A stretch of 56,505 nt of DNA, taken from Hungatella hathewayi WAL-18680. Lineage in GTDB: Bacteria > Bacillota > Clostridia > Lachnospirales > Lachnospiraceae. The translations under genes and the position numbers were made by a program. The first letter of the stretch is position 1. Each line of letters opens with the position of its first letter. The notes beneath the pieces are model-generated. The model was not told the DNA's origin. It did not search any database and saw only the letters and a list, made by a program, of their open reading frames with translations. The stretch spans positions 2,151,845 through 2,208,349 of the forward strand of contig NZ_JH379027.1 of assembly GCF_000235505.1 (NCBI RefSeq). The letters run 5' to 3'. Shown here piece after piece: positions 38,478-46,201 of this stretch.

Positions 38478-39368
38478 ATGGAACTTCGGGTGTTGAATTA
38501 TTTTCTGGCGGTAGCCAGAGAGGAGAATTTTACAAGGGCGGCACAGATGCTCCATGTTACTCAGCCCACCTTATCGCGTCAGATTGCGCAGCTGGAGGAA
38601 GAACTGGGGGTAGAGCTTTTTACCAGAAGTAATCATAATATCATCCTAACGGAATCTGGCATGATACTGAAACACCGGGCGCAGGAAATGCTGTCCATGG
38701 CAGAGAAAACACGTCAGGAGCTGCTGCAGAGAGACGAGGAGCTTACCGGAAAAATTAGTATTGGCAGCGGAGAGTTTCAGGCCACCAGATTACTGGCTCA
38801 GATTATTTCTTCTTTTTCGGAGAAGCATCCCCTGGTCCAGTATGAGATTTACAGTGGAAATGCGGAAAACGTCCATGACCATATTGAAAGAGGGCTTTTG
38901 GACATAGGATTGATGGCAGAACCGATTGACATCCGTAAATATGATTTTGTTTCCATGCCGGTAAAGGAACGCTGGGGAGCCTGGGTATGCGCGGATTCTG
39001 ACCTGGCACAAAAGGAAGGGATTGAGCCGGAGGATCTGATAGGGAGACAGTTAATCATCGCCAAAGGGGAATTTATGAAAAGCAGTATTGGAAAATGGCT
39101 TGGTGATTTAAACACCCAGGTGAAAATTATTGCGACCGGTAATCTGCTATACAATGAAGCGATGCTTGCGGAGAATCGCCTGGGTATCGTGCTTGGAATT
39201 AAGCTGAACTGTACGTTTGAACATCTGCGCTTTATTCCTCTGTACCCTTCCCTTGAAAGCAGTACAGCCCTGGCCTGGAAAAAAGAGCAGGTCTTTTCCC
39301 CTGCCGCCAGCAGCTTTATAAAATTTTTGAAGCAATACGAAAAAGTAATATCTGATGATAAAATATAG
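38478..39368 (+). CDS. LysR-family transcriptional regulator (bgl operon, second copy)
   Basis: A 296-residue regulator with N-terminal winged HTH (MELRVLNYFLAVAREENFTRA, TQPTLSRQIAQLE) and a C-terminal effector domain. It is a paralog of the regulator at 33841-34722. It has its own near-consensus promoter, directly behind the GH1 gene. The presence of a second, similar LysR protein at the other end of the operon may mean two inducers, or that one controls the flavodoxin cluster downstream. The start has GGGGGGCGGGAAC before the ATG. Confidence 0.92.
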   Translation: MELRVLNYFLAVAREENFTRAAQMLHVTQPTLSRQIAQLEEELGVELFTRSNHNIILTESGMILKHRAQEMLSMAEKTRQELLQRDEELTGKISIGSGEFQATRLLAQIISSFSEKHPLVQYEIYSGNAENVHDHIERGLLDIGLMAEPIDIRKYDFVSMPVKERWGAWVCADSDLAQKEGIEPEDLIGRQLIIAKGEFMKSSIGKWLGDLNTQVKIIATGNLLYNEAMLAENRLGIVLGIKLNCTFEHLRFIPLYPSLESSTALAWKKEQVFSPAASSFIKFLKQYEKVISDDKI

Positions 39369-39399
39369 GCATTAGACATTACAACATAAAAGGATTAAG

Positions 39400-39434
39400 A
39401 TGAGGGTGTTCCTGAATGGAGCATCCTTATTTTC
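39400..39434 (+). terminator. Terminator after the second LysR gene
   Basis: ATGAGGGTGTTCC and GGAGCATCCTTAT pair over 13 positions (with G-U pairs) around a 5-nt loop, followed by TTTTC. Confidence 0.75.
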
Positions 39435-39458
39435 ATGAGTAAAAAGGGAGGTGAAACT

Positions 39459-39809
39459 ATGACAATCAATGAAGCAAGTGAACGGTACAATATTCCGATT
39501 GAAGTTTTAAAAGAATATGAAAGCTGGGGCTTGTGTGATGAAGTGAGAAGGGTGATGGGGGTATGGCAGTACGATGACCAGGATATACAAAGGCTTAGTA
39601 TGATTATGACGCTCCATGATGTTGGCTTTGACAACAGCGAGGTTGAGTCTTATATGCGCCTTCTTCTGGAAGGGGATTCAACTGAAAAAGAACGGCTGGA
39701 TATGTTAAACAAAAAACGGGGAGTGACTCTTGACGAACTCCATTTTAAACAGAAACAGTTAGACCGCGTGGACTATTTGCGGTACAAAATTCAAAAAGCA
39801 CTTAAGTAA
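39459..39809 (+). CDS. MerR-family-like regulator
   Basis: A 116-residue protein starting MTINEASERYNIPIEVLKEYES, the MerR winged HTH, then VWQYDDQDIQRLSMIMTLHDVGF, the second part of the DNA-binding domain, and a C-terminal coiled-coil dimerization helix (about 75-116). The usual MerR effector Cys residues are not present, so it may sense a small ligand or redox signal in another way. GGGAGG lies 7 bp before ATG 39459. It stands directly upstream of the flavodoxin genes, a common arrangement for regulators of reductase clusters. Confidence 0.85.
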   Translation: MTINEASERYNIPIEVLKEYESWGLCDEVRRVMGVWQYDDQDIQRLSMIMTLHDVGFDNSEVESYMRLLLEGDSTEKERLDMLNKKRGVTLDELHFKQKQLDRVDYLRYKIQKALK

Positions 39810-39835
39810 GGATCAAAGAGAAGGAGGACTCTGCA

Positions 39836-40549
39836 ATGAAAAAAATACTATCGTTTATCTGTGCCTGTTCCATGGTGTTTGCTGTGACCGCCTGCGGCAG
39901 TCAGGGAAGTGTGCCTGATCCTGGCACGACGGCACCTACAACGGTGCCAGCTTTTTCACAGGAAACCGGCAAGGAGGTACAGCAAACGGAACCTCTGCAG
40001 AGCGTCAGCGGGGAGAACGCCTCCGTTATGGAGGAAACCGGCAAGGAAGAGGGGTCTGATATTTTGGTCGCATATTTTTCTGCAACGGGAACAACTAAGA
40101 CCCTGGCAGGATATATCTCAGAAGTTACCGGGGGAGATTTATATGAAATCGTACCGGAAATCCTGTATTCATCGGAGGATTTGAATTATAGTGACAATAA
40201 CAGCCGAAGCACCAAAGAACAGAATGATGAAGGCGCCCGCCCTGTAATCTCCGGCAGTGTGGAGGATATGGACCAGTACGAAACAATCTTTCTGGGCTAT
40301 CCCATCTGGTGGGGAGAAGCGCCGCGTATCATCGATACCTTCATGGAATCTTACGATTTCAGCGGAAAGACGATTGTTCCATTCTGCACTTCCGGAGGCA
40401 GCGGGATTGGCTCCAGCGCACGAAATCTGCATGACCTTGCAGCTTCGGATGTAACCTGGCTGGATGGGGAACGGCTTAGCAGTGATATCTCACATGAGGA
40501 AATGGTGAGCTGGATTGATGGTCTCTCACTGGATGGGATAGTCCGATGA
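39836..40549 (+). CDS. Flavodoxin-fold lipoprotein
   Basis: A 237-residue protein. Residues 1-20 form a signal with lipobox (FAVTAC) and a Pro/Thr/Ser-rich linker follows, so the protein should be lipid-anchored outside the membrane. The flavodoxin domain (about 75-237) has the FMN phosphate loop YFSATGTTKTLAGYI, FLGYPIWWGEAPRIIDTF and PFCTSGGSGIGSSA. The flavodoxin domain with YPIWWG is the type found in gut Clostridia, where it is often preceded by signal peptides. An exported FMN protein could serve as an extracellular electron carrier. GAAGGAGG is 9 bp upstream. Confidence 0.88.
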   Translation: MKKILSFICACSMVFAVTACGSQGSVPDPGTTAPTTVPAFSQETGKEVQQTEPLQSVSGENASVMEETGKEEGSDILVAYFSATGTTKTLAGYISEVTGGDLYEIVPEILYSSEDLNYSDNNSRSTKEQNDEGARPVISGSVEDMDQYETIFLGYPIWWGEAPRIIDTFMESYDFSGKTIVPFCTSGGSGIGSSARNLHDLAASDVTWLDGERLSSDISHEEMVSWIDGLSLDGIVR

Positions 40550-40552
40550 AGA

Positions 40553-40722
40553 CGCGGCGCTTATAATGTCGGCGTTCGTCTTGTGAGAGGAGCAGTGCCA
40601 GAGGGACTGCAAAGCTGACACCGGACGCAATGATTAGCGAGGGACTGGCGGTTAGCTATTCAGGCGGCTCGTCTCTGTCATCGGATGTGAGTACATGGCT
40701 TGAAAATAATAAGGTGAAATGA
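40553..40722 (+). pseudogene. Remnant of a flavodoxin gene
   Basis: Between two intact genes there is coding-like sequence without a start. In one frame (40600-40722) it reads LTPDAMISEGLAVSYSGG and SSDVSTWLENNKVK before TGA, which fits the C-terminal strand and helix of flavodoxins. The segment before it (NVGVRLVRGAVPEGLQS) is in another frame and resembles the end of a different protein. The gene is therefore a degraded or chimeric remnant, probably of a tandem flavodoxin copy. Confidence 0.6.
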
Positions 40723-40746
40723 AAGATGGAAGGAGGTAAAGGGAAC

Positions 40747-41280
40747 ATGAAGATTGCAGTTTTACAGGGAAGTCCCAATAAAAGCGGTTCTACCAGTATT
40801 TTGACAGAGCGCTTTACACAGGGCGCAACGGAGGCCGGACACGTTGTTGAGAGGATTGATCTAAGGGATAAGAAGGTAAAGGCCTGCACAGGCTGTGTCG
40901 TTTGTGGGTACAACGGCCCTTGCGTTCAGAAGGATGATAACGAGCAGATTAAGGAGGCGATCCTGAGTGCCGATATGATTGTTCTGGCCACACCTTTATA
41001 TTACTTCGGAATGTCGGCGCAGTTAAAAACGGTGGTAGACCGATTCTGTGCTTACAACAGCAGTATTAACAGGAAGAACATGAAATCTGCTTTGCTCACG
41101 GTTGCGTGGAATGCGGATGACTGGACATTTGATGCATTGGAGGCCCACTACCGCACACTTGTAAAGTATCTCAATTTCCAGGACGCCGGAATGGTATTGG
41201 GCAAAGGCTGTGGAAGTCCTTCCATGACAAACATTACCGGCTACCCTGAGATGGCATACGAGTTGGGGAGAAATTGCTGA
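40747..41280 (+). CDS. NADPH-dependent FMN reductase-like flavoprotein
   Basis: About 177 residues, cytoplasmic (no signal). MKIAVLQGSPNKSGSTSILTER is the flavin-binding loop of the FMN reductase family; CTGCVVCGYNGPCVQKDD contains four Cys in the position typical of the iron-sulfur flavoprotein branch. ATPLYYFGMSAQLKTVVDRF is the next conserved block. It probably reduces a quinone, flavin or nitro-compound and may supply electrons to the exported flavodoxins. ATG 40747 is preferred over 40726, which overlaps GGAGG. Confidence 0.9.
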   Translation: MKIAVLQGSPNKSGSTSILTERFTQGATEAGHVVERIDLRDKKVKACTGCVVCGYNGPCVQKDDNEQIKEAILSADMIVLATPLYYFGMSAQLKTVVDRFCAYNSSINRKNMKSALLTVAWNADDWTFDALEAHYRTLVKYLNFQDAGMVLGKGCGSPSMTNITGYPEMAYELGRNC

Positions 41281-41339
41281 AATGTGACTGCAAAATGCAT
41301 GACCTTTGGGAAAAATAAGATGAGAGGAGAAAGAAAATA

Positions 41340-42116
41340 ATGAAAAGAGCATGGCTGCTACTGCTTACGCTTCTCATAAGCATGACAATGTCTGTGACTG
41401 CGTTTGCAGGTGTTTGGAAAACCGGAGAGGGAGCAAATCAAAACCGATGGTGGTATGATAACGAAGATGGTACCTATGTACAGAATGGCTGGCAGTGGCT
41501 GGATGGAAATCAGGACGGAATTGCGGAATGTTATTATTTTGACGGTAATGGATGGATGCTTTCCAGTACCACGACTCCGGATGGATACCGTGTTAATGAG
41601 AATGGCGCCTGGATTTCGGCAAGCGGTGTGGAAACCAGGGCTGTGCAAAATACGCCTGCAGAAAATGTGCTAATTGTGTATTTCACAAGGACAGGAACCA
41701 CAGAGCAGGCAGCACAACAGATCCAACAGCTAACGGGCGGGAGGCTTGTGGAATTAGAGGCAGAAACCCGATATAGTGGTTCTTACGAAACAACCCTTGA
41801 CCGTGCGAAACGGGAACTTAATTCTAATGCAAGACCGGCACTGATTACCCGGATAGAGCAGATGGAAACTTATGATACGATATTTGTGGGATATCCCATC
41901 TGGCATGGAGATGCGCCTATGGTGATCGATACATTTCTGGAGTCTTATGATTTTACAGGTAAGACAATTGTACCGTTCTGCACCAGCGGTGGAAGCGGGA
42001 TTGGTACAAGTATGCAGACAATACGTGGCTTGTGTCCTGATTCCACAGTACTTCAGGGAAGCCGGATTGGAAATACCAGTGAGATTCAGACATGGCTTAA
42101 TCAGCTTGGGTTTTAA
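41340..42116 (+). CDS. Exported flavodoxin with N-terminal wall-binding repeat
   Basis: A 258-residue protein. A cleavable signal (about 1-23, ending VTAFAG) is followed by one or two aromatic repeats with RWWYDNEDGTYVQNGWQWLD, YYFDGNGWML and GYRVNENGAWI, the choline/glucan-type cell-wall-binding repeat. From about residue 105 a flavodoxin domain follows (YFTRTGTTEQAAQQI, FVGYPIWHGDAPMVIDTFLE, PFCTSGGSGIGTS). So the FMN protein should be held in the cell wall instead of by a lipid. The architecture is unusual. It is adjacent to the lipoprotein flavodoxin and a reductase, suggesting an extracellular redox chain. Confidence 0.85.
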   Translation: MKRAWLLLLTLLISMTMSVTAFAGVWKTGEGANQNRWWYDNEDGTYVQNGWQWLDGNQDGIAECYYFDGNGWMLSSTTTPDGYRVNENGAWISASGVETRAVQNTPAENVLIVYFTRTGTTEQAAQQIQQLTGGRLVELEAETRYSGSYETTLDRAKRELNSNARPALITRIEQMETYDTIFVGYPIWHGDAPMVIDTFLESYDFTGKTIVPFCTSGGSGIGTSMQTIRGLCPDSTVLQGSRIGNTSEIQTWLNQLGF

Positions 42117-42165
42117 TAATCAAGCAAGAAAAGAGGAAAAAACTAAAAAACAGTTGGAGGAAGAA

Positions 42166-43362
42166 ATGAAAAAATTATGGAAGAGAACCTTAGCAGTTAC
42201 AGGCTGTGTAGCCATGATGGCATCTATGGCGGCATGCGGTGCGAAGCCTGGGACACAGACAGAATCAGCACAGACAAAAGCGGCAGCACAGACAGAAACA
42301 ACAGCACAAACAGAAACATCTGCACAGGCAGAAACGGAAGGAGATAAGATGACAATGAATTATGGGAACATGAAGGATGTCAGCATAAAAATGGAGCCAA
42401 TCGAACTCACGGATGAGTGGGATAAGGTTTTTCCGCTCAGTGATGAAGTAAACCACAGAAAGGTAACATTTGTTAATCATTTCGGTATTACTCTGGCTGC
42501 GGATCTTTACGAACCGAAAGAATATACGGGAAAGCTTCCGGCCATTGCGGTCTGTGGCCCTTTTGGCGCAGTGAAGGAGCAGAGTTCCGGGCTTTATGCA
42601 CAGGAACTGGCAAAAAGAGGATTTCTGGCTATCTCATTTGACCCTTCTTTTACAGGAGAGAGTGCCGGATATCCAAGGGATTTCAATTCTCCGGATATTA
42701 ATATTGAAGATTACCAGGCGGCTGTTGATTTTCTTTCCACACAGGAAAATGTCGATTCTGAAAAAATTGGAATTATTGGTATCTGCGGCTGGGGTGGCAT
42801 GGCAGTGCAGACTGCAGCGCTTGATACAAGAATAAAAGCAACGGCAGCAATGACGATGTATGATATGAGCAGAAATACGGCGCTGGGATATTTTGATTCT
42901 GTGGATGAAGAAGGAAGATACGAGGCCCGTGCAGCTTACAATCATCAAAGAACCGAGGACTATAAAAACGGTTTTTATACAATGGGAGGAGGACTTCCCG
43001 AAGAGGCTCCGGAAGAAGCGCCTCAATATGTGAAAGATTATGTTGCATATTACAAGACCGAGCGCGGTTATCATCCCCGTTCCGTCAATGCAAATAATGG
43101 CTGGGCGGCAACTGCCAGCGGTTCTCTGATGAATATGCGGCTGTTTGAATATGCTCCGGAAATCCGCAGCGCTGTTCTGCTTGTACACGGGGAAGAAGCA
43201 CATTCTCTCATGTATAGCCAGGAAGCGTATAAGCTGTTGCAGGGAGATAATAAAGAGCTGATGATCATCCCCGGCGCTTCTCATACAGACTTATACGATC
43301 AGATGGACATCATCCCATTTGATAAATTGGAAACATTCTTTCATGACGCATTTGCACAGTAG
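42166..43362 (+). CDS. Lipoprotein alpha/beta hydrolase (dienelactone hydrolase-like)
   Basis: About 398 residues. A signal with lipobox (MAACG) is followed by a low-complexity linker of Gln/Thr/Glu repeats (about 30-65) and an alpha/beta hydrolase domain. The nucleophile elbow reads GICGWGGMA, which matches the Cys-nucleophile type of dienelactone hydrolases rather than Gly-x-Ser-x-Gly; a late GASHTDLYD supplies the His. It should act outside the cell on an ester or lactone. Start ATG 42166 has TTGGAGGAAG 6 bp upstream; the earlier in-frame ATG at 41947 lies inside the flavodoxin gene. It is the last gene of the cluster. Confidence 0.85.
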   Translation: MKKLWKRTLAVTGCVAMMASMAACGAKPGTQTESAQTKAAAQTETTAQTETSAQAETEGDKMTMNYGNMKDVSIKMEPIELTDEWDKVFPLSDEVNHRKVTFVNHFGITLAADLYEPKEYTGKLPAIAVCGPFGAVKEQSSGLYAQELAKRGFLAISFDPSFTGESAGYPRDFNSPDINIEDYQAAVDFLSTQENVDSEKIGIIGICGWGGMAVQTAALDTRIKATAAMTMYDMSRNTALGYFDSVDEEGRYEARAAYNHQRTEDYKNGFYTMGGGLPEEAPEEAPQYVKDYVAYYKTERGYHPRSVNANNGWAATASGSLMNMRLFEYAPEIRSAVLLVHGEEAHSLMYSQEAYKLLQGDNKELMIIPGASHTDLYDQMDIIPFDKLETFFHDAFAQ

Positions 43363-43659
43363 TTACGGATTATACAGGAAGCGGTTAATTCAAAAGAGTA
43401 ATGCCAGATTCCAGGTGGAACGGTGCGAATGAAATTGTATGGACTGGGAATTAAAATCACTTAGGTGAAGTTGACAGGTAACTTTAAAATTAGCAAGATA
43501 CGCTATCTCTGAATTTTATAAGTAAGATAATTTTACGCTTTAAGGACATTTCCAATATTAGGAAGTGTCCTTTTTGTTTTTGGTGCTGAAGTACCAGAAT
43601 CGCTTCTCTTTTTACTTGCTGGACGGGGGCGGGAGCAGTTTGCCTCCTCCTTGAACTAC
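43363..43659. other. Intergenic region between convergent hydrolase and kinase genes
   Basis: About 300 bp without a credible gene. It contains a TTGACA at about 43471-43476 with no good -10, a good terminator (43540-43580) and A/T-rich sequence. A short stretch near 43400 looks coding-like but shows no start or family. Confidence 0.6.
43540..43580 (+). terminator. Terminator after the hydrolase gene
   Basis: AAGGACATTTCC and GGAAGTGTCCTT form a 12-bp stem (one G-T pair) with a 7-nt loop followed by TTTGTTTTT. Confidence 0.85.
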
Positions 43660-45015
43660 TCAACTTAATGGCTTAGAAACGTGTGTTTCGTCTTGCGAGT
43701 GTGACCGGTTAATAAGAAACCGTAGCCGGAACATATTGTCCTCCGTCACATGATACTGATATACCACCTTGTGCTTTGAGAAAAAGGCGGCGATACTGCG
43801 GGTACCGATGCCGTGGCCCGGTTCGTGGGTGATGGGGAAACCCTCATCGTCAAACGCCGCCTTTCCGTCACAGGTGTTGGCAATCTCAACGCAGAAATTG
43901 GGTGCGGACACCGCAGTGACCTCAATTCGCCGGGGGGTGCCCTCCGGCAGCTTTTCACAGGCGTGGATGGCATTTTCCAGTGCATTTGCAAACACGGTGG
44001 AAAGCTCCGTCTCGTCCACCGGCAGTTCCGGTCCCAGGGTCATGCGGATTTGCACTTGAATATCCCTGTCTCGCGCCAGCTCCTCATAATAGGCCAGCAG
44101 CGCGTCGAGTACAGGGCTTTTGCAGTAGTGATTCAGGGTGGTGTCGTCCAGCTTTGCATTCGATTTACCCAAATACTCCAATGCGCCGGCAGTGTTGCCC
44201 CGTTCCAGCATGGCAGTCAGCGTGTGCAGGGTGAAGCGCATATCGTGGCGGTAAAGTCGGATCTTTTCCTCGCTGCGGGCCACCATGTCCTGCTGGCGGC
44301 GCAGAGCCGACACCTGGGTTTGCAGTAATTGGCGCTCCCGCTCAATTTGTGCATTGCGGCGGGTATCCTGGAAGAAAAAGAGGATGACCATATAGGCCGC
44401 AATTACCATGGCGGAGGTCACTAAAATATCCACCAGATTTCCTGTCCTCTCTCCCGGCGAAACCTGCATAGCATAGACGTAAAGTGATGCGTAATAGGCC
44501 AGCGGAACAATGGAAAACAGAAACCAGCCACGGCATAAGGCTTCTTGCATATCAAGATAAAGCCGGCGCAGGCGCAGATTCAGCGCGATAAGAAGCCCCG
44601 CTGCGGCGCAGCGCCCCAGTAAATCCACGCCGGGATTGCCGCAAAACGGCAGCGCACAGAGCATTCCCGCCAGCATAACCAGCGCGCTTTCGACCATGAG
44701 CGTCATCAGCGTGAAGAGCATTCTGCCGTCCCGGTGGCGTGAGAGCCAGCCAAAGAGGACAAAGACGGGCAGATTGAGCAGCAGGGGCGTAAGGCGCATA
44801 TAGAGCTTGCCTCCCAACAGGGCTGCCAGCAGAAAATTTACGATAATCACCGCTGCGATCCATGCCGCCATGATGAGTTGGGTGCGGTGTTTATTCAGCC
44901 GGGAATCTAAAAGCGTGTAAAGAAAGACCCCGGCCAGTACGGTCATCCCCATGGCTCGAAGCATATAAAAAAGAGAGAGAAGGCCGTGTCCTCCCTCTGT
45001 GAATAAAGCCGTCAT
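43660..45015 (-). CDS. GHKL (AgrC-like) sensor histidine kinase
   Basis: A 451-residue membrane kinase. The N-terminal half (about 1-225) has six or seven hydrophobic helices with no large extracellular loop. The phospho-His is in KIRLYRHDMRFTLHTL, the N-box in FANALENAIHACEKLP and the Gly loop in HEPGHGIGTRSI, all typical of the AgrC/ComD/VirS type that senses peptides. The stop of the response regulator overlaps its start by 4 bp. No agrB- or agrD-like gene is visible here, so the ligand is unknown. The start overlaps at 45012-45015. Confidence 0.9.
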   Translation of the reverse strand: MTALFTEGGHGLLSLFYMLRAMGMTVLAGVFLYTLLDSRLNKHRTQLIMAAWIAAVIIVNFLLAALLGGKLYMRLTPLLLNLPVFVLFGWLSRHRDGRMLFTLMTLMVESALVMLAGMLCALPFCGNPGVDLLGRCAAAGLLIALNLRLRRLYLDMQEALCRGWFLFSIVPLAYYASLYVYAMQVSPGERTGNLVDILVTSAMVIAAYMVILFFFQDTRRNAQIERERQLLQTQVSALRRQQDMVARSEEKIRLYRHDMRFTLHTLTAMLERGNTAGALEYLGKSNAKLDDTTLNHYCKSPVLDALLAYYEELARDRDIQVQIRMTLGPELPVDETELSTVFANALENAIHACEKLPEGTPRRIEVTAVSAPNFCVEIANTCDGKAAFDDEGFPITHEPGHGIGTRSIAAFFSKHKVVYQYHVTEDNMFRLRFLINRSHSQDETHVSKPLS

Positions 45016-45749
45016 AAATTCAGCCCCCTTCTCAGGCTGAAATCCAGAAACCGATCCCGCACCTCGCTGCGCTTTAAGCGTGGAATCAGGATTTTACCGC
45101 CCTCCTGCATCAAAAAGCAGCCCTGTTCCATGCTGTCCACATAGAGCATGTTCACAAGAAATGATGTGCCGACCCGCAGGAAACGCTCATCGTTCAAAAG
45201 CGGCGCCACCGCTTCATGAAAGGAACCACGCTTTGTGGCGGTAACAGTCCGCTCTCTGGAAAGATAAAAAATGGCGGTGTGGTTCGTTCCCTCCACATAG
45301 CGGATGTCAGAGGGGCGGATCAACGAAACACGGTCTCTTGTCTTCATCGTCAGCACTCCCTGCTCCCAGGAAAGCTTATTCAGCACCCGGTCCAACTGTG
45401 CAAACAGCGTCGCACGCTCTATAGGCTTTAGGAGATAGCCGGACGCCTGCACGCTGAAAGAATCCACTGCGTAGTCCGGGGAACTGGTGAAATAGATGAT
45501 CACCGCGTCGGGATCGTCCTCCCGGATGACCGCGCCGAGTGCAAGCCCATCCAGATCTGGCATCATCACATCCAGCAGATAGATAGGGAAGCTGCCTTGC
45601 GCACGGATATATTCCAGCAGGATATGGCCGGACTGGAATGGCCGCAGCTCTAATGCCGCTTCGGGATGGAGGCGGGCGTATTCGGCAAGCAAAGTTGTCA
45701 CCTCATTCAGTTCCTGTATTTGATCGTCGCAGATAGCGATTTGCAGCAT
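45012..45749 (-). CDS. LytTR-family response regulator (AgrA-like)
   Basis: About 245 residues. The receiver domain starts MLQIAICDDQIQELNEV, has the phospho-Asp in YLLDVMMPDLDGLA and ends with the conserved Lys in SGYLLKPIE. The LytTR DNA-binding domain (about 140-245) contains YVEGTNHTAIFYL, FLRVGTSFLVNMLYVDSME and LIPRLKRSEVRDRFLDF. Such regulators bind 9-bp direct repeats spaced by 12-13 bp. ATG 45749 is preferred because AGGAGG lies 8 bp upstream; the in-frame GTG at 45758 overlaps it. It forms an operon with the kinase, driven by the promoter at 45885-45914. Confidence 0.92.
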   Translation of the reverse strand: MLQIAICDDQIQELNEVTTLLAEYARLHPEAALELRPFQSGHILLEYIRAQGSFPIYLLDVMMPDLDGLALGAVIREDDPDAVIIYFTSSPDYAVDSFSVQASGYLLKPIERATLFAQLDRVLNKLSWEQGVLTMKTRDRVSLIRPSDIRYVEGTNHTAIFYLSRERTVTATKRGSFHEAVAPLLNDERFLRVGTSFLVNMLYVDSMEQGCFLMQEGGKILIPRLKRSEVRDRFLDFSLRRGLNL

Positions 45750-45788
45750 GAGCCGCACCTCCTTTTCTAAAAATCAAAGGCCAAAAGT

Positions 45789-45845
45789 CTGCTGAAGGAG
45801 CCATGGGTGGGCATCTGCTTCTGGCCGAAAAAGCAAAATGACTGA
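45789..45845 (+). pseudogene. Decayed copy of the Cys-rich small protein gene
   Basis: The segment reads LLKEPWVGICFWPKKQND and a TGA. The first half matches LLKEPRVG (47310-47333) and the second half GICCWSKRQID (47463-47498) of the intact gene at 47268-47498. In that gene the two parts are separated by 132 bp (44 codons); here they are joined exactly at a shared GTGGGC, as expected from deletion between two 6-bp repeats. The 5' part is also missing: a stop codon lies 7 codons upstream. Confidence 0.75.
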
Positions 45846-45884
45846 GCAAGTGTATCTTTGTATGCTTGTATAAAGTAATACTCT

Positions 45885-45914
45885 ATTTTAGCGCGAACCT
45901 GCGCATTTTGTCAA
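45885..45914 (-). promoter_or_regulatory. Promoter of the LytTR/GHKL operon
   Basis: On the minus strand TTGACA (45914-45909), an 18-bp spacer and TAAAAT (45890-45885). The regulator starts about 135 bp further on, leaving a long leader that includes the decayed copy at 45789-45845. Confidence 0.75.
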
Positions 45915-45961
45915 ACCGAAGCAAGGCTATCTGCCTTTTACAGAACGGAGGTGTCTGAAAA

Positions 45962-46126
45962 TTGAACTTTAACCGTTTGGTTTATCCGGCGTTCCAACGG
46001 AATATGAGATGTATCCGCCACAAAACGCGCCGCCCGCCCCACGGTGGCAGAAAAGAGCAGTTACAAAACACCTTTGCGGATGCCGCAACGTGGGAAACGC
46101 TGCTTTTTCAGATATCCTTTGTATGA
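45962..46126 (+). CDS. Possible short basic peptide (54 codons)
   Basis: A TTG start with GGAGGTG 8 bp upstream (45947-45953) opens a frame of 54 residues beginning MNFNRLVYPAFQRNMRC. It is rich in Arg, Lys and Pro in the first half (RHKTRRPPHGGRK) and aromatic near the end. No signal peptide, no precursor-peptide features and no family. It may be real, a gene remnant, or chance; the ribosome binding site is the only positive evidence. Confidence 0.3.
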   Translation: MNFNRLVYPAFQRNMRCIRHKTRRPPHGGRKEQLQNTFADAATWETLLFQISFV

Positions 46127-46201
46127 AGTTTTAACCAATCTTTAAAATAAATACCGGCATCTATGGTATGATGACATTAGACTACAAAAGGGGGGAAACC
46201 T

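Larger units (their letters stand above)
45750..46201. other. Intergenic region between the LytTR regulator and the protease-like gene
   Basis: It contains the decayed copy of the Cys-rich gene (45789-45845), the minus-strand promoter (45885-45914), a short reading frame with a good ribosome binding site (45962-46126) and a -10-like TATGAT at 46167-46172 before the gene at 46202. Confidence 0.6.

Noticed and set aside
43400-43580. TTGACA near 43471 and terminator at 43540 as a third small RNA
   Set aside because: No acceptable -10 element lies at 16-18 bp; the terminator is explained by the hydrolase gene.
45947-46126. Quorum-sensing prepeptide (agrD-like) in the 54-codon frame
   Set aside because: It is Arg/Pro-rich and lacks the amphipathic helix, conserved Cys-containing core and acidic tail of AgrD peptides; kept only as a possible short gene.
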